This document shows positions 24,933-31,413 of a stretch of 33,787 nt of DNA, piece by piece. Each line of letters opens with the position of its first letter. Within the stretch, counting starts at the first letter, position 1. Position numbers and translations under genes: made by a program. Source of the stretch: JdFR-22 sp046537735 (lineage in GTDB: Archaea; Halobacteriota; Archaeoglobi; Archaeoglobales; Archaeoglobaceae); contig JBKHKH010000003.1 in NCBI GenBank assembly GCA_046537735.1, positions 1 through 33,787 of the forward strand, written 5' to 3'. The notes below the pieces were generated by a model, which saw only the letters and a program-made list of their open reading frames with translations, searched no databases and had not been told where the DNA came from.

Positions 24933-25178
24933 TTAAAATACTCCTAAAGTCGAAAGTATCTCTTCCGCAGAATAATCCGGTTCCAGCTTTATAAAAGCCC
25001 TCTTCTCCCCTTTGGGAGTGATGTAGGTATTGACATCGCTTACTTTTACATCAAACTTTTCTTCAATTTCCCGTATTATTTCCGGTTTCTTGGCATTTAG
25101 AGATACTACAGCTGTCAATATGTTCTTTTCCAGCTCAGTAGTGCTTTTTTCTGTAACTAAAAAGTTCTTGACGATCAT
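24933..25178 (-). CDS. rpl23: Ribosomal protein uL23
   Basis: An 81-residue tunnel-exit protein. TEKSTTELEKNILTAVVSLN and the final RAFIKLEPDYSAEEILSTLG are typical. The true ATG is at 25178, overlapping the uL4 stop by ATGA; GGAGG seven bases before it confirms this. Codons upstream of that belong to uL4 in another frame. Confidence 0.95.
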   Translation of the reverse strand: MIVKNFLVTEKSTTELEKNILTAVVSLNAKKPEIIREIEEKFDVKVSDVNTYITPKGEKRAFIKLEPDYSAEEILSTLGVF

Positions 25179-25930
25179 AACCAATCCTCCAGATAATTTA
25201 CAGCAGATCTGGTCCACAGGGTTAGTCTACCCGGGCTGGCACCGGGTGCCAGCAGATCAACATTCAGATCCTTTACATTGACCGCGTCCACTCCTGGCAA
25301 ATTCTTTGATGCTTTTAAGATCCCGTTATCTTCACCGACTACCAGTAGAACACTCTTCTTTCTGATGTACTTTCTTCCTCTTCTCTTTCCTTTACCGGCT
25401 CTTATTCTTTTCCTCTTCTTGGCTCTCAATACGTCAGAGGAAATTCCCAGCGCATCGAATAGGTCAAGAACTTCTTTTGATTTGCTGATTGAATGAGCAT
25501 CATCAACAACAATCTTGGGCAGATCGCCCTCAAAAAGGTGATTCCGATTGCTTACCAGTTCCGGGATCGCTGTCGCCGAGATAGCGGACCTCAGGGCTTT
25601 TCTTTTTTCCTTTTTGTTTATTTTCTCATCCCATTTCTTCTCTACCTTAGGAGGATGTGCTTGCCTACCCTTTACTGCCTGAGGTACTCTGGCCGCTCTT
25701 CTTCCACCCTTAACTCTAGGAACTCTGGCGCTTCCTCTTCCCGGTCCCCAGTTCTCTACGGAATAATCCATAGCTGCCTGAGGACTTACTCCATATGCCT
25801 GTCTTTTATGACTCCACAGTGAGTGTACAGCCTTTCTAATAATGTCTGGTCTGTACTCCTCTTCAAATGTAGCAGGAAGTTCGATTTCTTCTACAACTTT
25901 GCCATCAAGACCCAAAACATTAGCTTTCAT
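25175..25930 (-). CDS. rpl4: Ribosomal protein uL4
   Basis: A 251-residue archaeal/eukaryotic-type uL4. The tunnel loop contains NWGPGRGSARVPRVKGGRRA, and RAKKRKRIRAGKGKRRGRKY is the second basic stretch. It lines the peptide tunnel. The Shine-Dalgarno AAGGTGATCAC includes the uL3 stop codon, so translation is coupled. Confidence 0.97.
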   Translation of the reverse strand: MKANVLGLDGKVVEEIELPATFEEEYRPDIIRKAVHSLWSHKRQAYGVSPQAAMDYSVENWGPGRGSARVPRVKGGRRAARVPQAVKGRQAHPPKVEKKWDEKINKKEKRKALRSAISATAIPELVSNRNHLFEGDLPKIVVDDAHSISKSKEVLDLFDALGISSDVLRAKKRKRIRAGKGKRRGRKYIRKKSVLLVVGEDNGILKASKNLPGVDAVNVKDLNVDLLAPGASPGRLTLWTRSAVNYLEDWL

Positions 25931-25934
25931 GTGA

Positions 25935-26930
25935 TCACCTTCCCTGCTTGGACGAAGTGCTTAAGTGAAGGATGTTTATACCCTCATATTTGACATCGGG
26001 TGGCCTTATAGCGTCTCTGATCCTTATCAGTCTCTTTGATGGCCCTGGAACACTTCCAGAAACGGCCACGTATTCTCTTCTAACCACACCGTAATTCAAA
26101 AATCCACCATTTGGTGTGATCTCTTCTCCATTCTCACTTATCTTGATAACTCTCTTGTTGTACTCTGTTCTATGATGATATCCCATCTGTCCTGCCTGAG
26201 GAACCGTTGACCTTATATGATGAGGATGCCAGGGTCCCAGACAGCCAACTCTCCTGCTTTTGCTGCTTCTGGCGTGCTTTGCGTCCAGAGATATTACACC
26301 CCATCTCTTGACAACGCCCTGAAAACCTTTACCTTTGGTAATAGAAGCTATATCAACAACATTACCTTCATTAAAGACTTCGGCAATACTTATTTCACTG
26401 CCCAGCTTTGAAATAGCATAATCGAGGGCAGATCGTTCATCTCCCCCCACTTTTATTTCTAATAATTCAGGAACTTTCTTAGGGACTCCTGTGATCTTGT
26501 AGGGTTGAGTATAGGCGATAACTCTTACTTCAGCAATATCATCTACATCTTTTAACTTATCTACATTGGGTGCCTTTCTGGTGGTTTTAACTCTTCTTTC
26601 TAGCATTTTGTCTAGCTTATCGCTCCAAACTTCCCCAGCTATTTGCAAACCATACTGTGTATTTCTGTATATTCTAATACCAGCTACCTTTATTGGCGGG
26701 GACTCGATTATGGTAACAGGGACTACCGTTTCTTCACCATATGAAGGAGAGTTTCTCCTGTCATCAACCATAATTACGTGGGTCATACCCACTTTATAGC
26801 CAGCAAAGTCAAGTAACTTCGGTTCTCCATCGTATGCAGGCCAGCTTTTAAACTTGGGTATAGCACTAGCTGCCCTTTTTCTCGGCGAATATCCCATTGA
26901 ACCTCTTCTTGGACTGTGCGCTTTCGCCAT
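25935..26930 (-). CDS. rpl3: Ribosomal protein uL3
   Basis: A 331-residue protein of archaeal/eukaryotic length, the first ribosomal gene of the cluster. HSPRRGSMGYSPRKRA at the start and LGPWHPHHIRSTVPQAGQMG followed by HHRTEYNKR (the W-finger region) are diagnostic. It reaches the peptidyl-transferase centre. GGTGATTAGTA precedes the ATG. Confidence 0.97.
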   Translation of the reverse strand: MAKAHSPRRGSMGYSPRKRAASAIPKFKSWPAYDGEPKLLDFAGYKVGMTHVIMVDDRRNSPSYGEETVVPVTIIESPPIKVAGIRIYRNTQYGLQIAGEVWSDKLDKMLERRVKTTRKAPNVDKLKDVDDIAEVRVIAYTQPYKITGVPKKVPELLEIKVGGDERSALDYAISKLGSEISIAEVFNEGNVVDIASITKGKGFQGVVKRWGVISLDAKHARSSKSRRVGCLGPWHPHHIRSTVPQAGQMGYHHRTEYNKRVIKISENGEEITPNGGFLNYGVVRREYVAVSGSVPGPSKRLIRIRDAIRPPDVKYEGINILHLSTSSKQGR

Positions 26931-26951
26931 TACTAATCACCCTCTTCTTAC

Positions 26952-27725
26952 TTATATACCGTCATGTACGAAATTTATAACTGAAAGACCCGAAAATATG
27001 GCCTCTTCGAGCCTCACAGTTTCTGTGCCCTGTTGGGGCACCATATTCCAGCACTCGTTCTTTATCTTGATGTTCAGCCTTTCTGAGATGTCAAAGACCC
27101 CTTCTTCAGGATTCCCAAATACCAGGGTTAAATCCTTTCCTAGCATATCTTTGATCTCATTGATAACTGGTTTATTACATCTCTTCGAGGTTATCACAGC
27201 CCCTTCTCTACTAAGGAGCCTTTTCAACTCTATTTTACTTACTTTGTAACCCCAGTATCCCTGAGGGACTTCTTCTTCAACAACCAACGGCTTCTTCGAA
27301 CAGACCCGGACGGTCAAGCGGGCACCTTTCCTCACTTCTTTTTCAAGGAGTGCCAGGGCATCTGCACCAACATCAACCCATGACTTGCCGTCAGGACCAA
27401 CCTTTCTGACAACACCCTCCCTCACCTCTCCGACTTTTAAATGTTTTGGCCTGTGAGAAGGAATTTGAAGGGGTGGCAATACCCCCACGTATTTCAATTC
27501 GCTCCTCAGAGGGAATATTCTCTTCCTCAGATACTGAGGAGTCCTCAGATATTCCATTATATCCGCAATAAAATCCGATTCGTCTTTTCTAGGGTCGTGG
27601 TATATCAAAACCTCATCGACCCTGAAAACGGCAGCAGCTCGAGCGAGCGATCCCACTTTATAAGTCTTGATCTTGGGGTCATTCTCATTGATCAGAGATG
27701 AAGATGGAATGGCTATGGAGAGCAT
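26952..27725 (-). CDS. SPOUT-family RNA methyltransferase (DUF171 / C9orf114-like)
   Basis: A 257-residue protein with a SPOUT methyltransferase fold split by an OB-fold insertion (about residues 85-165, GEVREGVVRKVGPDGKSWVD). The C-terminal knot holds LVFGNPEEGVFDI and VPQQGTETVRLEEAIF, typical of the family that occurs beside uL3 in many archaea. It probably methylates rRNA or another RNA using SAM; the target site is unknown. It is the first gene of the cluster. The TATA box TTTATTAA (27746-27753) is centred about 25 bp before the ATG and there is no Shine-Dalgarno, so a leaderless transcript is likely. Confidence 0.9.
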   Translation of the reverse strand: MLSIAIPSSSLINENDPKIKTYKVGSLARAAAVFRVDEVLIYHDPRKDESDFIADIMEYLRTPQYLRKRIFPLRSELKYVGVLPPLQIPSHRPKHLKVGEVREGVVRKVGPDGKSWVDVGADALALLEKEVRKGARLTVRVCSKKPLVVEEEVPQGYWGYKVSKIELKRLLSREGAVITSKRCNKPVINEIKDMLGKDLTLVFGNPEEGVFDISERLNIKIKNECWNMVPQQGTETVRLEEAIFSGLSVINFVHDGI

Positions 27726-27745
27726 GAGCAGGACTTAAGGAATAG

Positions 27746-27753
27746 TTAATAAA
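27746..27753 (-). promoter_or_regulatory. TATA box of the ribosomal-protein cluster
   Basis: TTTATTAA on the minus strand, preceded by AAAAATCA. Its spacing predicts a transcript starting at or next to the ATG of the SPOUT gene. Confidence 0.55.
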
Positions 27754-27774
27754 TGATTTTTGTCCAGGTTTATT

Positions 27775-27804
27775 CACGTTAACGATTGACACGTTAACGA
27801 TTGA
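27775..27804. repeat. Two perfect tandem 15-bp repeats upstream of the ribosomal cluster promoter
   Basis: CACGTTAACGATTGA occurs at 27775-27789 and immediately again at 27790-27804. Each unit contains the 8-bp palindrome CGTTAACG. The pair ends about 22 bp upstream of the TATA box, where archaeal activators and repressors commonly bind. Confidence 0.7.
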
Positions 27805-27841
27805 CATTAAAGTCAAGACAGAACTTTTATCTCTTCTTTTC

Positions 27842-28063
27842 TCACAAGCACCGCTCACACAGGGAATAGATCAGTGCTCCACAGTTAGGACAGTAACGGT
27901 GCGTATAACATCTTGTCTTACACTTAGCACAAATATTGGCCTTTTGAGAGTTCTTCACCACTAAACACCTCGCCCACCCGTGAAATAGTTTCTGACAGGA
28001 TGGACAAGTCACTGCAGGCTCGTCGTCCTCTATTATTTCATAGCAACTCTGGCAAACCCGCAT
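27842..28063 (-). CDS. Small cysteine-rich zinc protein, RING/treble-clef-like spacing
   Basis: A 73-residue protein with twelve cysteines. From ATG 28063 they are Cys4/7, 20/23, 33, 45/48, 52, 58/61 and 69/72, with His28. The order C-x2-C, C-x2-C, H28, C33, C-x2-C resembles a RING or PHD-like cross-brace; a second zinc ribbon (58/61 and 69/72) follows. I cannot assign a function: nucleic-acid or protein binding are both possible. ATG 28063 is chosen because AAGGTG lies six bases before it and the upstream GTG is part of that Shine-Dalgarno. It stands alone between the ribosomal promoter and the divergent hexuloisomerase gene. Confidence 0.75.
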   Translation of the reverse strand: MRVCQSCYEIIEDDEPAVTCPSCQKLFHGWARCLVVKNSQKANICAKCKTRCYTHRYCPNCGALIYSLCERCL

Positions 28064-28114
28064 AATGAACACCTTTTTTATCCCGCTTACCGTGGAGAAG
28101 TAAATAAAGTAAAC

Positions 28115-28122
28115 TATTTAAA
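28115..28122 (+). promoter_or_regulatory. TATA box of the hexuloisomerase gene
   Basis: TATTTAAA, 22 bases before the ATG at 28145. This fixes a leaderless start at that ATG rather than the in-frame GTG at 28124, which would lie upstream of the transcript start. Confidence 0.55.
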
Positions 28123-28144
28123 AGTGGGCCAAATCCCATCCATC

Positions 28145-28762
28145 ATGGAGTCGGGCCAATATTTCAAAAAGTCGATTCGTAAGATATATTCCAGCATCCA
28201 ATCCATGGAAGATGAGATGGATATTGACCAGGTGAACACTTTCCTGGACGCTCTGCACATGATAGATGAAGAGAAAAAGCATGTCTATGTCTTTGGAGTG
28301 GGCAGGTCAGGCAATGTGGGCAGGTCATTTGTTACCAGATTGGCAAATATGAATTTCCATGCCCACTTCATAGGAGAAGCTTCTACTCCTGCTATGAAGA
28401 AAGGTGATGCCCTGGTAGTTATTTCAGGTAGTGGTGAAACCCCTGATATAATCAACAGAACCAGCACCTCCAAAGAGCTGGGAGCAAAGGTTTTTGCCGT
28501 TACTTCCAAACCAAACTCAACCCTGGGTCAATTATCAGACTATATACTGTATGTCCCCGGCAGGACAAAAGCTGATGAAGACTACCCTGTGCTGGAAGAC
28601 AGTTACGAGAACGGACAGTTAAGAGGTTTCAAAACACCTCTGACCCCTATGGGTACATTATTTGAGATAAAAGCAGGAATAGCCCTCGACGGTATTATTC
28701 CCGAATTAGCCTTCAGGAAAGGAATCGATGAGGGGTTCATGAGAGAGCTTCATTTCGACTGA
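28145..28762 (+). CDS. 6-phospho-3-hexuloisomerase (SIS domain)
   Basis: A 205-residue SIS-fold isomerase. FGVGRSGNVGRSFVTRLANM and VISGSGETPDIINRTSTSKE are the phosphosugar-binding signatures, with TPMGTLFEIKAG typical of the PHI family. It interconverts 3-hexulose 6-phosphate and fructose 6-phosphate; in archaea the reverse ribulose monophosphate route it belongs to makes ribulose 5-phosphate for nucleotides. The partner hexulose-phosphate synthase is not in the window. Started at ATG 28145, consistent with a leaderless transcript. Confidence 0.92.
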   Translation: MESGQYFKKSIRKIYSSIQSMEDEMDIDQVNTFLDALHMIDEEKKHVYVFGVGRSGNVGRSFVTRLANMNFHAHFIGEASTPAMKKGDALVVISGSGETPDIINRTSTSKELGAKVFAVTSKPNSTLGQLSDYILYVPGRTKADEDYPVLEDSYENGQLRGFKTPLTPMGTLFEIKAGIALDGIIPELAFRKGIDEGFMRELHFD

Positions 28763-28824
28763 GTGAAATACATAAGAGCAAGAAAGTGGATCAATATTTA
28801 TACCAGGGAAAATTCTTCAAAAAA

Positions 28825-28833
28825 TTTTAAATA
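28825..28833 (+). promoter_or_regulatory. TATA box before the candidate RNA
   Basis: TTTTAAATA in a very AT-rich stretch. The predicted start, about 25 bp on, coincides with the first base of the closing stem at 28853. Confidence 0.5.
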
Positions 28834-28852
28834 CTTATTATTATTATATTTT

Positions 28853-28970
28853 AGTGCTCAGGTTTCAGATGGACCTTATAGTCTGCAGGAGTCCCGGGGG
28901 GTGACACCTCTCCAACCGGCATATTGGGTTAATCCCTTTTTGAACACGGGATTCCTTTTACAGCAGCACT
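28853..28970 (+). ncRNA. Candidate structured non-coding RNA, about 118 nt
   Basis: The first and last six bases pair perfectly: AGTGCT (28853-28858) with AGCACT (28965-28970). Between them lie possible hairpins: AGGT/ACCT or alternatively CAGA/TCTG near the 5' end, GGAG/CTCC around an inner GGTGACACC, AACC/GGTT, and the strong AATCCC (28931-28936) with GGGATT (28948-28953). The region is GC-richer than its surroundings and begins where the upstream TATA box predicts a transcript. I do not recognise 5S rRNA, tRNA, SRP RNA or a known riboswitch. No T-run follows at 28971, so the 3' end is uncertain. Confidence 0.45.
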
Positions 28971-28991
28971 CTATAGTATAGGAATATCAGG

Positions 28992-29026
28992 AAAACTCTA
29001 GAAAACGGGGGGAAAATAGGGGAAAA
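28992..29026. repeat. Phased A-tracts (possible bent DNA)
   Basis: Four AAAA runs start at 28992, 29002, 29013 and 29023, spaced 10, 11 and 10 bp, and separated by G-rich segments. This helical phasing is the classic arrangement for intrinsic curvature. Confidence 0.5.
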
Positions 29027-29066
29027 TACTGACCAGCCTTTATAATAGATATTGGCAGAGATTTTT

Positions 29067-29126
29067 GGACCACTTTCAACGCTATTGATAAGGCAGCAGA
29101 GATAGCTGGAATTAAAGATTATGAAG
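29067..29126 (+). repeat. 60-bp perfect direct repeat of an internal sppA segment
   Basis: All 60 bases match 29813-29872 inside sppA, at an offset of 746 bp. In sppA the segment codes for residues 213 to about 232 (TTFNAIDKAAEIAGIKDYE), at the end of the protease domain. Identity stops sharply on both sides. Weak similarity may continue upstream (CTGA, CCAG, TTTAT in the same order near 29028-29044). Confidence 0.95.
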
Positions 29127-29146
29127 ATTGCTTTCTAGTGGTAAAA

Positions 29147-29154
29147 TTTAAAAG
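29147..29154 (+). promoter_or_regulatory. TATA box of sppA
   Basis: TTTAAAAG, 21 bases before the ATG at 29176, so the transcript would begin close to the start codon. The G-rich GGGGGT just before the ATG could serve as a Shine-Dalgarno if the start is slightly upstream. Confidence 0.5.
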
Positions 29155-29175
29155 AGTGTCGACTTATGGGGGTTT

Positions 29176-30681
29176 ATGAACTCCAAGTTGGTCGCACTCG
29201 TTGTATCAGTAGTGGTGATATTTTCTTTTTCTTACGTGTTCGACTTTTTCCCAGAACAAGAGACGCCCAAGATCGCCGTTATTGAAATGCACGGAGTTAT
29301 AATGAAATCAGAGACACATGATAGTATTATTAGAACGATCGAGGACGTTAAGAAGAATGACAGTATCAAAGCAGTCGTTTTTGAAATTGATAGTCCCGGT
29401 GGTGGGCTCAGCGCTACCGAGGACATATACCTCAGTGCCCTTGACCTCAAAGAGGAAAAACCTGTGGTTACTTCTATACTTAGATTTGGGGCATCAGGAG
29501 GGTATTATATTGGTATTGCTGGAGACTATATCTACTCGCTACCTTCTTCTAATGTGGGCAGCATAGGGCTGATAGCAGAGATGCCGGAGAAAGGACCCCA
29601 AGAAGGTGCTCTAGATACAGGAAGGTACAAACAGATAGGTGGCTGGGGAGAAGAGGAGTACTCGTTTAAGGTAAATTTAGCTCTGGATGGTTTCTTATCT
29701 GCTGTCGAAGAGCAAAGAGGAGATAGTTTGAAGCTCAACCGTTCAGAACTGTCTGAGGCCAGAGTTTATTTCGGAAGAGAGGCTGAGAACAACGGTCTAG
29801 TCGATGAGATAGGGACCACTTTCAACGCTATTGATAAGGCAGCAGAGATAGCTGGAATTAAAGATTATGAAGTTGTGAGGTACAATCAAACTTCATGGGA
29901 GCAGGAAGTGATGGGATTTAAGCAATATGAAGAAGAAACTACTACCCCCTCCATGAGCTACTTGTATCTGGTCAACAGTAAGAACGATACTGGAAGCGAA
30001 AGTGGAATGGAAGGTGGAGTGAACGAGCCGTTCAATGCTTTAGGTTCATCTGACAATTACGTATTGATAGACAGAGCTCACAGGAACGATTTCCAGCTCG
30101 ACAAGATCAATTATTTCCTTTCGCAGATCGTGGAGAATGGTTATTCCGTTAGATACGCTGAGCATGACTTTGCTGGCATGCTGGACAAATCAAAGGCACT
30201 GGTCATAATGTCTCCCTCCATATCATATAACGAGGAAGAAATGGATGCGATCAAGAGCTTTGTAGAGGAGGGTAAAAAGGTGTTGATAATCTATAATCCG
30301 TTCTCCACCAATACCAGCGTGATCAACAGCCTGCTCTCTGACTACGGAATGTTCTTCGCCAACGGATACGTATACAACAACCAGGATAACTACGGGAACT
30401 ACAGGCATATATGGGTCAACTACAGCGATGAGATAGAGGGAGTAGATGCCAGATCAGTATTGTATACATCAACATTTATCCACGGAGGAGATAGGTTAGC
30501 TTACACTTCCAACGCTACTAAGTTCTCCGGCAACGAAATGAGCGCCAGCTACTCAGTTATGGCTCAAAACGGCAACGTTCTTGCAGTGGGTGACAGAACA
30601 TTTATGGAGCAGCCTTATTGCTACGTTGAGGGGAACCCCAGACTTATAGCCTGGATAGCGGACTACATCACGCAAGATTAA
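29176..30681 (+). CDS. sppA: SppA-type membrane serine protease (S49) with extra C-terminal domain
   Basis: A 501-residue protein. An N-terminal signal anchor (about 5-24) places the rest outside the membrane. Residues about 32-233 are the S49 signal-peptide-peptidase domain: IDSPGGG at 71-77, nucleophile Ser107 in FGASGGYY, and Lys152 in DTGRYKQIG as the general base of the Ser/Lys dyad. A Thr/Ser/Gly-rich linker (about 248-290) leads to a C-terminal domain (about 293-498) with VLIDRAHRNDF and EGKKVLIIYNPFS, resembling the class-I glutamine-amidotransferase-like DUF4350 fold, probably non-catalytic. It should degrade signal peptides or membrane-protein fragments. The segment at 29813-29872 is duplicated upstream. 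Confidence 0.88.
   Translation: MNSKLVALVVSVVVIFSFSYVFDFFPEQETPKIAVIEMHGVIMKSETHDSIIRTIEDVKKNDSIKAVVFEIDSPGGGLSATEDIYLSALDLKEEKPVVTSILRFGASGGYYIGIAGDYIYSLPSSNVGSIGLIAEMPEKGPQEGALDTGRYKQIGGWGEEEYSFKVNLALDGFLSAVEEQRGDSLKLNRSELSEARVYFGREAENNGLVDEIGTTFNAIDKAAEIAGIKDYEVVRYNQTSWEQEVMGFKQYEEETTTPSMSYLYLVNSKNDTGSESGMEGGVNEPFNALGSSDNYVLIDRAHRNDFQLDKINYFLSQIVENGYSVRYAEHDFAGMLDKSKALVIMSPSISYNEEEMDAIKSFVEEGKKVLIIYNPFSTNTSVINSLLSDYGMFFANGYVYNNQDNYGNYRHIWVNYSDEIEGVDARSVLYTSTFIHGGDRLAYTSNATKFSGNEMSASYSVMAQNGNVLAVGDRTFMEQPYCYVEGNPRLIAWIADYITQD
29813..29872 (+). repeat. Coding copy of the 60-bp direct repeat
   Basis: This is the in-gene partner of 29067-29126. It is in frame and part of a normal S49 C-terminal helix region, so it is likely the source copy. 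Recombination between the two copies would delete the promoter and most of the protease domain. Confidence 0.95.
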
Positions 30682-30686
30682 AGGTT

Positions 30687-30724
30687 GGATATGATACTGA
30701 TATCCCCTGTATTCTCTATTTTTT
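30687..30724 (+). terminator. Terminator after sppA
   Basis: A perfect hairpin GGATAT (30687-30692), 7-nt loop, ATATCC (30700-30705), followed by a pyrimidine-rich stretch and TTTTTT (30719-30724). It starts a few bases after the sppA stop. Confidence 0.6.
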
Positions 30725-30806
30725 GAAGTGAAGTCTATTAGATCTTTACTTTTTGTCGTAACCTATCACCATGAAGATTTTTAGGGTAATCGAAAAATTC
30801 AAGTAA

Positions 30807-30925
30807 TTTGGGTTAATAATATATTATGTATAAATCCGGAGGTGTAAGCCAAAGAGACTGTAAATGATCTGGGAGAAAGATGTTCTTTCTGCTGCGAATC
30901 CCAACTTGTCAGTCGTTAGCCCAAA
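30807..30925 (+). ncRNA. Nested inverted repeats, candidate structured RNA
   Basis: The 315-bp gap between sppA and the CBS gene has no protein gene. It contains three nested stems: TTTGGGTTAA (30807-30816) with TTAGCCCAAA (30916-30925, one G-T pair), GACTG (30856-30860) with CAGTC (30910-30914), and TGGG (30870-30873) with CCCA (30900-30903), enclosing a perfect hairpin AGAAAG (30874-30879) with CTTTCT (30885-30890). A TATA-like AT-rich stretch at about 30817-30833 lies inside the outer stem and predicts a transcript from about 30852, just before GACTG. So the RNA may be the inner part (about 30852-30925), with the outer arms acting at DNA level. Confidence 0.35.
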
Positions 30926-30996
30926 TATACATTCATATCAATATAATTTATGTCATTAAAATTTAAATTTAACAAATTCGATAAAATGGTGGTTGA

Positions 30997-31404
30997 ATGA
31001 AGGTAGAAGATGTAATGAACAGGAGGATAGCACTCATCGATCCCGATGCAACTGCTTTAGATGCGATCGAGTGTATGGTAGACAACAGGATCAGGTCAAT
31101 TGTGGTCAAACCCGATGAAAATGGCAATCACGGGGTCCTATGTATTAGAGACATTGTATTCAGGTGTTTGTCTGAAGGTTCTGAGCTCAGAAAGATCAAG
31201 GTCAAGGAAATAGCCACAGTACCTCTCGTCTATGTTAAGAGAGATATGGACCTGGAGCATACTTTAGAATTGATGAGGAAGTTTAATATTGCCAGGGTTT
31301 TCGTTAAAGAAGATAAAAAAGTAGTTGGCGTAGTTGCACTGATGGATGTACTGGTTGCCTGCATGGCAGAGAACTCTCCAGTCAATTCTTTAAACTCGTC
31401 ATAA
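30997..31404 (+). CDS. CBS-domain pair protein
   Basis: A 135-residue protein of two CBS motifs and little else. The first covers about residues 1-60 (VEDVMNRRIALIDPDATALD, with CIRDIVFRCL), the second about 68-125 (VKEIATVPLVYVKRDMDLEH, with VVALMDVLVACM). Such pairs bind adenine nucleotides and act as energy or ligand sensors; the ligand and partner are unknown. GGTGG lies four bases before the ATG and a TTTAAATTT box about 30 bp upstream. The MBL-fold gene follows after 9 bp, suggesting an operon and possible control of that enzyme. Confidence 0.88.
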   Translation: MKVEDVMNRRIALIDPDATALDAIECMVDNRIRSIVVKPDENGNHGVLCIRDIVFRCLSEGSELRKIKVKEIATVPLVYVKRDMDLEHTLELMRKFNIARVFVKEDKKVVGVVALMDVLVACMAENSPVNSLNSS

Positions 31405-31413
31405 GTCAATTCT

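Larger units (their letters stand above)
28763..29175. other. 413-bp intergenic region with several non-coding signals
   Basis: No protein gene is seen. From left to right: a TATA box (28825-28833), a candidate structured RNA (28853-28970), phased A-tracts (28992-29026), a 60-bp duplicate of part of sppA (29067-29126), and the sppA TATA box (29147-29154). Confidence 0.6.

Noticed and set aside
19549..26411. Many plus-strand open frames opposite the ribosomal genes
   Set aside because: They are shadows of GC-biased coding sequence on the minus strand, without Shine-Dalgarno, promoter or recognisable domains.
28924..28936. GGGTTAATCCC as a tRNA T-arm
   Set aside because: The loop would be 5 nt, without the GGTTCRA core, and no acceptor or anticodon arm of the right spacing fits.
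28853..28970. Possible 5S rRNA, because length is about 118 nt and GAACACGG occurs
   Set aside because: The conserved 5S loop order is absent: the GAACACGG stretch lies in the 3' half inside a simple hairpin, and helices II-III cannot be formed.
30863..30958. 31-codon open frame starting MIWEKDV
   Set aside because: No usable Shine-Dalgarno, no recognisable composition, and it lies within the inverted-repeat region better explained as non-coding.
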